From the NCBI GenBank assembly GCA_029063275.1, contig JAIDOO010000351.1, positions 1-5,820 of the forward strand: a stretch of 5,820 nucleotides of DNA, in the 5' to 3' direction. Source of the DNA: Clostridia bacterium. Its GTDB lineage: Bacteria; Bacillota; Clostridia; Christensenellales; Borkfalkiaceae. The translations under genes and the position numbers were made by a program. Below, in pieces: positions 1-4,873 of the stretch. Each line of letters begins with the position of its first letter. Position 1 is the first letter of the stretch. Under the pieces are notes generated by a model. The model was not told the DNA's origin and did no database searches. It saw only the letters and a list, made by a program, of their open reading frames with translations.

Positions 1-903
1 ATTCTCGTATTTATGGCGGGCGCGTTTACCGTATATCCCGAGAGGTACATAACCTGTTGCTTTAAAGGCTTTGCGCTCTGGGCGGAATGCGTTGCGCCGT
101 CGCTCTTCCCGTTTATGGTGATAACGCTGATTTTTATCAAGACGGGCATTGCCGAAAAAGCCGCCTTGCCGCTTAAAAAGGTTACGGGATTTTTCGGGCT
201 TCCGCCCGCCGCCGCCGTTTGCTTTCTGATGAGCGTCTTTTCGGGCTATCCCGCAGGTTCGCGCGCGGTTGCCGAGTTTTACGACAGCGGTTGCGTTTCC
301 GAAAAAGACTGCAAAAAGCTTTCGGCGCTCTGCTCGACAAGCGGTCCGCTGTTCATTATAGGAAGTATCGGCGTAAAAATGCTGAACGACAAATCCGCAG
401 GCTGGAAAATCCTTTTGGCGCACGTAATCTCGATACTGGCAGTCGCACTTATTTTATGCCTTGTTACAAGAAAGGGTGAAAAGCGCGAATACCGCCGCGC
501 CGCCAAGGATAAAAACGTTTTGTACAACGCTTTTTACGGTTCGGTTATTTCGGTTTGCGTTGCGGGCGGATTTATCGCCTTTTTCTGCGTTGCGGGGCAG
601 ATTGCGCACGACTTTAATATTTTGCTTCCGCTGGAAAAACTGCTTGGTCTGTTTTTGGACGAAAAGACCGCTTCGGCTGTGTGCTTAGGGCTTATCGAAG
701 CAACTACGGGTTGCCGTGCTCTCTCGGAAACGGGTACAAAGCTTACCCTTCCGCTTGCGGGATTTTTAATCACGTTCGGCGGTGTTTCCATACTGTTACA
801 GCAACTGAGCTATCTTATAAAGACAAAGGTCAATCCCCTTAAATTTATCTTGGTAAAACTTATCCAGGGGCTGGGCTGCTTTGCTATTCTTCTTCTGTTT
901 TAA
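1..903 (+). CDS. ylbJ: YlbJ/SpoVV-like sporulation integral membrane protein (5' end outside window)
   Basis: Polytopic membrane protein of the YlbJ family (nucleoside-recognition/Gate fold). In B. subtilis this protein is made in the mother cell, is needed for sporulation, and has been reported (as SpoVV) to help move dipicolinic acid towards the forespore. Counting from the ATG at 13, visible motifs are SGYPAGS (77-83), CSTSGPLFIIGSIG (107-120), GLIEATTGCRAL (226-237) and TFGGVS (254-259), plus several hydrophobic spans (about 25-44, 62-78, 132-151, 175-198, 246-266, 277-296). The frame stays open from base 1, and the four codons before the ATG encode I-L-V-F, continuing a hydrophobic helix. 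The true start is therefore probably upstream and the ATG at 13 internal. The visible part is shorter than the roughly 400-residue Bacillus protein. It converges on pheA and overlaps it by 4 bases. Identification rests on motifs and on nearby rsmD-coaD; the transported substrate here is inference. Confidence 0.8.
   Translation: MLVFMAGAFTVYPERYITCCFKGFALWAECVAPSLFPFMVITLIFIKTGIAEKAALPLKKVTGFFGLPPAAAVCFLMSVFSGYPAGSRAVAEFYDSGCVSEKDCKKLSALCSTSGPLFIIGSIGVKMLNDKSAGWKILLAHVISILAVALILCLVTRKGEKREYRRAAKDKNVLYNAFYGSVISVCVAGGFIAFFCVAGQIAHDFNILLPLEKLLGLFLDEKTASAVCLGLIEATTGCRALSETGTKLTLPLAGFLITFGGVSILLQQLSYLIKTKVNPLKFILVKLIQGLGCFAILLLF
900..903. other. Convergent tail-to-tail overlap of ylbJ and pheA
   Basis: The palindrome TTAA supplies the last three bases (TAA, 901-903) of ylbJ on the + strand and the TAA stop of pheA on the minus strand (902-900). 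No intergenic space remains, so any 3' untranslated region of either message must be antisense to the other gene. Confidence 0.9.
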
Positions 904-1691
904 TAACAGCCTAAAATCTTGAAGGATTTTGCAAGGCTTTTTATACCGTTAAGTGCGGATTTGATTTTTTCAGTGGAATAATCGCCCTCTATCTCTATAA
1001 AAAACGCATACTCGTCGGGCACGTTTTTCACGGGGCGGGATTCTATTTTGGTCATATTTATGCCGTGTTCTTTTACCGGCTGTAAAACGGACGCAAGCGC
1101 ACCCGACAGATTTTTTAAGGTAAGCGAAAAATATACCTTTTGAGATTTTGCGCCGCTCCCGATTTCGCCGCGCCGAACGAGCAAAAAATGCGTAAAGTTA
1201 TTTGGCTCGTCCGAAACGTTTTTATCCGAAAGCTGTACGCCCTCCGCCTTTACGTGCGAGCCGACTATGCAGGCGTCGCTTTCCGACTTCAACATTTCAA
1301 GGCTCGCCGCAGTCGACTGGGTGGCAATCAATTTTGCCTCGGGAAAATTTTCAAGAAGATACTTCGCGCATTGTTCGAGCGCCTGGGCGTGGGAATAAAC
1401 GCGCTTTATATTTTCAGGTCTGCAACCCTCCAAGGTTGCAAGTCTGTGGTCTATCGCGACTACGCAGTGTTCCACCGCGCAGACCGGACGGCTGTTCAAA
1501 AGATCCATATTCTGCGCAACGCCGCCGTTTAAGCTGTTTTCGATAGGTAAAACTATTTCGTCTACTGCACCCCCTTCAAGCGCCTGCATTGCAAGCGGAA
1601 AGCTTTGGTACGCCTTCAACGCCCCGTCGGGGCGTAATTTTTTTGCGGCGAGGTGCGAATAACTCCCCTCGGGTCCGAGATAGCCCACCAT
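900..1691 (-). CDS. pheA: Prephenate dehydratase, monofunctional, with C-terminal ACT domain
   Basis: Cytoplasmic enzyme that decarboxylates and dehydrates prephenate to phenylpyruvate, the committed step to phenylalanine. The 263-residue length suits a monofunctional enzyme. The catalytic part (about 1-175) shows GPEGSYSHLAA (6-16), PIENSLNGGV (49-58), VYSHAQALEQC (98-108) and STAAS (126-130). The ACT domain (about 185-260) has both phenylalanine-binding signatures, GAL (197-199) and ESRP (217-220), so feedback inhibition by phenylalanine is likely. No chorismate mutase domain is present. The start at 1691 was chosen because family similarity begins there (MVGYLGPEGS) and GGAGAA lies upstream. 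A start at 1742 would add 17 unrelated residues and overlap aroF. It follows the aroF stop by 2 bases and is the last gene of the array. Oddity: the conserved Thr-Arg-Phe motif reads THF (167-169). Confidence 0.95.
   Translation of the reverse strand: MVGYLGPEGSYSHLAAKKLRPDGALKAYQSFPLAMQALEGGAVDEIVLPIENSLNGGVAQNMDLLNSRPVCAVEHCVVAIDHRLATLEGCRPENIKRVYSHAQALEQCAKYLLENFPEAKLIATQSTAASLEMLKSESDACIVGSHVKAEGVQLSDKNVSDEPNNFTHFLLVRRGEIGSGAKSQKVYFSLTLKNLSGALASVLQPVKEHGINMTKIESRPVKNVPDEYAFFIEIEGDYSTEKIKSALNGIKSLAKSFKILGCY
908..942 (+). terminator. Possible intrinsic terminator of ylbJ, inside the pheA 3' end
   Basis: Five bases after the ylbJ stop, AGCCT (908-912) can pair with AGGCT (934-938), and AAAATC (913-918) with GATTTT (925-930). 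This leaves a six-base loop and a three-base bulge (931-933). The stem is followed by TTTT (939-942). The shape fits a rho-independent terminator only on the + strand; read the other way there is no T-run. It is weak because of the bulge and the A/T-rich inner stem, and it doubles as the last codons of pheA. Confidence 0.35.
1619..1644 (+). terminator. Terminator-shaped hairpin and T-run inside pheA, antisense orientation
   Basis: ACGCCCC (1619-1625) pairs perfectly with GGGGCGT (1629-1635) around a three-base loop, followed by AA and seven T residues (1638-1644). This is the shape of a rho-independent terminator on the + strand. On the minus strand the same bases encode pheA residues 19-25, and the A-run precedes the hairpin, so it would not stop pheA transcription. 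It could stop + strand readthrough from ylbJ, or be a chance product of coding sequence (Lys-Lys-Leu-Arg-Pro-Asp-Gly codons). Confidence 0.35.
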
Positions 1692-1693
1692 AA

Positions 1694-2716
1694 CTAAACT
1701 TTCTCCGCTATGTCTAAAATAAGACGCTCTGTGTCGCACCAACCGAGGCAGGGGTCAGTAATCGATTTTCCGTAAATCTTGTCCTCGGACTGGTTGCCCT
1801 CTTCTATAAAGCTTTCAATCATAAAGCCTTTGACGTATTTTTTAAAGTCGTTATCGTACAGTCTGTTCTGCATAACCTCTTCGCAAATACGGATTTGCTG
1901 TTTGAATTTTTTACTGCTGTTCGAATGGTTCGCGTCGATTATAATCGCGGGATTTTTAAGCCCCGATTTCGCGTAGCCTTCGATGACCTGCATAACCGTT
2001 TCGTAGTGGAAGTTGGGAATGTCGTTGCCGTAGCCGTCCACTGCTCCGCGCAGAATTGCGTGTGCAAGAGGATTGCCGTCGGTGGCAACCTGCCAGCCGT
2101 TAAGCTTGAACACCTGCCCCGACTGAGCCGCATATATGGAATTGAGCATAACCATAACCGAGCCGCTCATCGGATTTTTAACGCCCACAGGCACGTCAAT
2201 ACCGCTTGCTACAAGACGGTGAAGCTGATTTTCACTGCTACGCGCGCCGACTGCTATATATGACAAAAGGTCGTCGACGTAGTGAATATTTGCAGGGTAC
2301 AGCATTTCGTCTGCGGCGGAAAGTCCGCTTGCCTCTATTGCCTTAATGTTCAGCTCGCGGATAGCGAAAATGCCCTTTAAAATATCTTCCGATTTAGTCG
2401 GGTCGGGCTGTGAAAACATACCCTTATACCCAACTCCCCGGGTGCGCGGCTTGTTGGTGTAAATTCTGGGCACAAGCACGAGCTTGTCCTTTACGCGCTC
2501 GTTCAGCTTACCCAGTCTTTCAACGTAATCCAAAACGGGCGCCTGCTCGTGCGCCGAGCAAGGTCCCACTATCATTACCATTTTACCGCTCTTGCCCGAA
2601 ATCGCGTCCGAAACCTCTTTATCGCGTTCAGCCTTGATTTTTTTAAGGCTTGCAGGCAGGGGCATTTCTTTGACCAGCACTTCGGGGTCGGGTATTTTTA
2701 TCTGCTTTTTAAACAT
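1694..2716 (-). CDS. aroF: 3-deoxy-7-phosphoheptulonate (DAHP) synthase, class I (AroF/AroG/AroH type)
   Basis: Condenses phosphoenolpyruvate with erythrose 4-phosphate to DAHP, the first step of the shikimate pathway, in the cytoplasm. At 340 residues it is close to the E. coli isoenzymes (about 350). Motifs are GPCSAHE (51-57), NKPRT (88-92), GARSSENQ (157-164), GVKNP (178-182), DANHSNSSK (261-269), IESFIEEGNQ (300-309) and SITDPCLGWCDTE (318-330). By comparison with E. coli AroG the metal ligands are Cys53, His264, Glu301 and Asp321, all present. No chorismate mutase domain is fused. Which aromatic amino acid inhibits it cannot be read reliably. The ATG at 2716 is preceded by GGAG (2727-2724) with 7-base spacing and overlaps the end of coaD by 8 bases. 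pheA follows after 2 bases, pairing pathway entry with the phenylalanine branch. Confidence 0.95.
   Translation of the reverse strand: MFKKQIKIPDPEVLVKEMPLPASLKKIKAERDKEVSDAISGKSGKMVMIVGPCSAHEQAPVLDYVERLGKLNERVKDKLVLVPRIYTNKPRTRGVGYKGMFSQPDPTKSEDILKGIFAIRELNIKAIEASGLSAADEMLYPANIHYVDDLLSYIAVGARSSENQLHRLVASGIDVPVGVKNPMSGSVMVMLNSIYAAQSGQVFKLNGWQVATDGNPLAHAILRGAVDGYGNDIPNFHYETVMQVIEGYAKSGLKNPAIIIDANHSNSSKKFKQQIRICEEVMQNRLYDNDFKKYVKGFMIESFIEEGNQSEDKIYGKSITDPCLGWCDTERLILDIAEKV
1701..1706 (-). promoter_or_regulatory. Ribosome binding site deciding the pheA start
   Basis: The minus strand reads GGAGAA here, 9 bases before the ATG at 1691-1689. It lies inside the last codons of aroF. It supports the start at 1691 rather than the upstream in-frame ATG at 1742, and suggests that pheA is translated by ribosomes finishing aroF. 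Confidence 0.6.
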
Positions 2717-3197
2717 TTTTGCTCTCCAACAGAGTTTTGAAATCGTCCAGTATTTCTTTCGGAATATAGTCCGAAAAATCTTTTTTGAATTTGATACAGT
2801 TTTTAACGAGCGAGGAACTCACTTCGAGATTTTCCCTGTCCGCAGGCAGGTAAACGGTTACTACGTCGCTATTGAATTTTTGTGTTGCAAGCCTGTCGCG
2901 GTTTTCGTAATCCAAATCCGTCCCGTCGCGTATTCCGCGAACGTAAAAGGGCGTGTTTTCACTTTCAAGCAAATCCGCCGCCGCACCCTGAAAGGTGATA
3001 ACCTTTACACTCATGTTGTCGGCGTACAGCTTTTTTAAAAGAGAGGCTCGCTCTTCTTCTTCCAGCAGGCAGACCTTTTTGGGATTGACCATAACGGCAA
3101 CCGTAACGCTGTCGAAAATTTTAAGGCAGTCGTCGATAATTTTTTTATGCCCCGTCGTGGGCGGGTCAAAACTGCCTGCAAATACGCATTTTTTCAT
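2709..3197 (-). CDS. coaD: Phosphopantetheine adenylyltransferase (coenzyme A biosynthesis)
   Basis: Transfers AMP from ATP to 4'-phosphopantetheine, giving dephospho-CoA, the penultimate step of coenzyme A synthesis. The 162-residue length is normal for bacterial CoaD. The nucleotidyltransferase signature appears as GSFDPPTTGH (8-17), with the T-x-G-H element at 14-17. VRGIRDGTDLDYE (86-98) corresponds to the usual VRGLR..DFEYE, and SSSLVK (127-132) is the second ATP-binding motif. Just after DYE the stretch NRDRLATQKFN (99-109) departs from the usual N-R-x-L-N consensus, so this is a somewhat divergent member. Its ATG shares one base with the rsmD stop (TGATG on the minus strand), with GAGGG (3208-3204) 6 bases upstream, indicating translational coupling. 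The rsmD-coaD order is conserved in many Bacillota. Confidence 0.95.
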   Translation of the reverse strand: MKKCVFAGSFDPPTTGHKKIIDDCLKIFDSVTVAVMVNPKKVCLLEEEERASLLKKLYADNMSVKVITFQGAAADLLESENTPFYVRGIRDGTDLDYENRDRLATQKFNSDVVTVYLPADRENLEVSSSLVKNCIKFKKDFSDYIPKEILDDFKTLLESKNV

Positions 3198-3736
3198 CAG
3201 TAGCCCTCTACGGTAAAAAACGAAAGATAGGTCTTTCCGTATTTGCGCTCGTCAAACATTTCAAGTCCCGCAATTTCGCCCTCGAACGCACGGTCGCGCT
3301 CGTAGACTGCGATACCGCCGAATTTGAGTTTGTCGCCGCGTGAAATTATTTTCAGAGCCTCTATGCCCGCGTCCGAAGCATAGGGCGGGTCGATAAAGAT
3401 TATATCGAAATCCTCGGTCATTTTAAGACAGCGTTTAAAATCGTACGCCGTTACGGTAAATTTATCTTTACCGCTGAGCTTTGACGCGTTCTTTTTGAAC
3501 ACCTCTATGCTCGCCTTTGAAATATCGTTGAAATGCACTGACTTAGCCCCGCGCGAAAGACATTCTATGCCGAGGTTTCCGCTTCCGCAAAACAGATCTA
3601 AAACCTCCGCGCCGATAACGCGCCGACCTAAAATATTGAAAAGGCTTTCCTTAACCCTGTCGGCGGTAGGACGTATTTCGCCGCCCTTGAATTCTGCAAG
3701 GTTAAGACCTCTGTATTTACCTGCAATAATTCTCAT
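3197..3736 (-). CDS. rsmD: 16S rRNA (guanine(966)-N2)-methyltransferase RsmD
   Basis: S-adenosylmethionine-dependent enzyme that methylates N2 of G966 in 16S rRNA during 30S subunit assembly. The 179-residue length fits the family. Visible are the N-terminal RIIAGKYRG (2-10), RPTADRVKESLFNIL (22-36), the SAM-binding VLDLFCGSGNLGIE (45-58), an acidic residue after the second strand (FND, 69-71), and the catalytic DPPY (116-119), which marks amino-group methylation of a base. The ATG overlaps the stop of the preceding membrane-protein gene in an ATGA arrangement (4 bases), with GAGG (3745-3742) 5 bases upstream. It is the Bacillus YlbH equivalent and sits directly before coaD, as there. Confidence 0.95.
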   Translation of the reverse strand: MRIIAGKYRGLNLAEFKGGEIRPTADRVKESLFNILGRRVIGAEVLDLFCGSGNLGIECLSRGAKSVHFNDISKASIEVFKKNASKLSGKDKFTVTAYDFKRCLKMTEDFDIIFIDPPYASDAGIEALKIISRGDKLKFGGIAVYERDRAFEGEIAGLEMFDERKYGKTYLSFFTVEGY

Positions 3737-4350
3737 TTATTCCTCTTGCCTTTAAGCTCCTGCGCTTTCGCCACAAGAAGCTGTTTCTTTTTTTCTTTTC
3801 TTGCGCCGAGCAGATACGCAACGGCGTGAATTGCAATGGGTACCGTTATCCAGATTAAATTGAGCCACTCGCTGAGGTTCGCCCCGCCTCGGTTTATAAG
3901 CCCGAAGGGAAACCACGCCCATCCGAATGCGTACATAAGCACGAATTCGCAGGGTTTGTTGGGCGCCGCCGCGTTTATTATCTGGAAAATTATAAAGGGC
4001 ACACAGCTTATCAAAGCGATAATAAATCCCTTGTAAAGCGCGTATTCGCCGACGTGCAAAACCGCGCGCGCGTCCGAAGAGCCCGCCTCGCGTTTTTTAT
4101 TGTTCTGTACGGTGCGCCTGTAAGCGACTATTCCGTTTTGTCTGCCGAAGATTATATACGCGCCCGCAAGCAACAGCTCGCCGAAAACCAGCGCGGCAAT
4201 GCTTATGCCTATCTCGTCAGAGTATGACGCAAACAGTATTACCGACGCGCTGAAAATAAGTTGCAGCATAAACGGAAACGCCGCGCCCACAAGCAAATCT
4301 TTAAGCTCTAAAAGAAGCTTTTTACCCTTTTGTTCACCGTTAAGTTTCAT
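3733..4350 (-). CDS. Uncharacterised membrane protein with four predicted helices and basic tail
   Basis: I do not recognise a family. From the chosen start the product has 205 residues. Hydrophobic spans lie at about 19-41, 48-68, 107-128 and 163-182, with a further aromatic stretch, FGWAWFPFG (142-150), that could be interfacial. Lys/Arg-rich segments at 9-17, 79-88 and 184-205 suggest both ends and the central loop are cytoplasmic. No enzymatic motif, signal peptidase site or nucleotide-binding motif is visible. The frame is open to an ATG at 4422, but that would overlap the cyclo-ligase gene by 83 bases. The ATG at 4350 overlaps it by 11, like the junction upstream, and has AAAAGGGA before it. 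It is coupled to rsmD by a 4-base ATGA overlap, so it is a genuine operon member. Its role is unknown. Confidence 0.75.
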   Translation of the reverse strand: MKLNGEQKGKKLLLELKDLLVGAAFPFMLQLIFSASVILFASYSDEIGISIAALVFGELLLAGAYIIFGRQNGIVAYRRTVQNNKKREAGSSDARAVLHVGEYALYKGFIIALISCVPFIIFQIINAAAPNKPCEFVLMYAFGWAWFPFGLINRGGANLSEWLNLIWITVPIAIHAVAYLLGARKEKKKQLLVAKAQELKGKRNK

Positions 4351-4873
4351 AATAAAATATTCCCTTTTCGCACAAAAATAAATCCAGCGGAATATCCCAC
4401 TTATCTTCGTCAAAGCTTTCAATCTGAAAGCCGTATCCCAGTCCGACTTTTTTCGTGCGCTTGTCCTTTAAGTAGTTATCGTAAAAACCCTTGCCGTAGC
4501 CTATGCGGTAGCCCCTTTCATTCACAGCCAAAAGGGGAATTACAGTAACGTCGATTTTCCCTTTATACGGCTTGCCCTTGGGCTCGTCAATTCCGAACGC
4601 GCCCTTCGACGTTTCGCCGTAGGGCACGGCGACCATTTTGCCGCCGTCAACGCGCGGAAGATACACCTTTTTGTCTGCCTTTAAAAGCTCGGCGATTATG
4701 CCCTTGGTATCCGCTTCGGTTGAAAACGAGTTATAGATAAAAAAACTGTCGTATTGACCGAATGCGTTTAAAAAATTGTCCAGTATCGCGCCGTCGGCAA
4801 ATTCACGCCGTACGCCGACAAAATATTTACGCTTTATTTTAAGCTTGTATCTTAACTCTTCTTTACCGTTCAT
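4340..4873 (-). CDS. yqgN: 5-formyltetrahydrofolate cyclo-ligase (MTHFS family)
   Basis: Uses ATP to convert 5-formyltetrahydrofolate to 5,10-methenyltetrahydrofolate, returning a storage or inhibitory folate to one-carbon metabolism. The length of 177 residues is typical for YqgN/YgfA proteins. Visible features are the Lys/Arg-rich N-terminus (KEELRYKLKIKRK, 4-16), the substrate-side SFSTEADT (49-56, usually TEVDT), GAFGIDEP (91-98), VIPLLAVNERGYRIGYGKGF (111-130) with the Gly-rich ATP-binding loop at 123-131, and DIPLDLFLCEKG (160-171), matching the conserved C-terminal D-x-PLD element. The ATG overlaps the end of alr by 11 bases. A purine stretch, GGAAAGAG (4884-4877), just upstream is a close and imperfect ribosome binding site, so coupling to alr translation is likely. 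The family call is firm; in vivo role follows from the family. Confidence 0.92.
   Translation of the reverse strand: MNGKEELRYKLKIKRKYFVGVRREFADGAILDNFLNAFGQYDSFFIYNSFSTEADTKGIIAELLKADKKVYLPRVDGGKMVAVPYGETSKGAFGIDEPKGKPYKGKIDVTVIPLLAVNERGYRIGYGKGFYDNYLKDKRTKKVGLGYGFQIESFDEDKWDIPLDLFLCEKGIFYYET
4361..4368 (-). promoter_or_regulatory. Ribosome binding site deciding the start of the unknown membrane protein
   Basis: The minus strand reads AAAAGGGA here, ending 10 bases before the ATG at 4350-4348. The spacing is slightly long. It lies in the last codons of the cyclo-ligase gene and favours the short 205-residue form over a form starting at 4422. Confidence 0.45.

Noticed and set aside
13..15. 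ATG at 13 as the start of ylbJ
   Set aside because: The frame is open to base 1 and encodes hydrophobic residues that continue the first helix; the real start is probably outside the window, though this cannot be proven.
895..909. CTGTT/AACAG inverted repeat over the ylbJ-pheA stops as a bidirectional terminator
   Set aside because: The stem is only 5 bp, A/T-rich, and has no T-run after it in either direction.
1140..1546. Two + strand frames of 114-130 codons opposite pheA
   Set aside because: Both are antisense to conserved pheA codons, Arg-rich and motif-free, and they overlap each other; they look like shadows rather than genes.
1692..1742. Longer pheA starting at 1742
   Set aside because: The extra 17 residues do not resemble prephenate dehydratases and would overlap aroF by 49 bases; the ATG at 1691 has a ribosome binding site and begins the conserved domain.
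2592..3038. 148-codon + strand frame opposite coaD and aroF
   Set aside because: It lies antisense to two firmly identified genes, has no recognisable motif, and is best explained as a shadow of their coding sequence.
4351..4422. Longer form of the unknown membrane protein starting at 4422
   Set aside because: It would extend 83 bases into the cyclo-ligase gene, far beyond the overlaps elsewhere in the array, and the 4350 start has a better upstream sequence.
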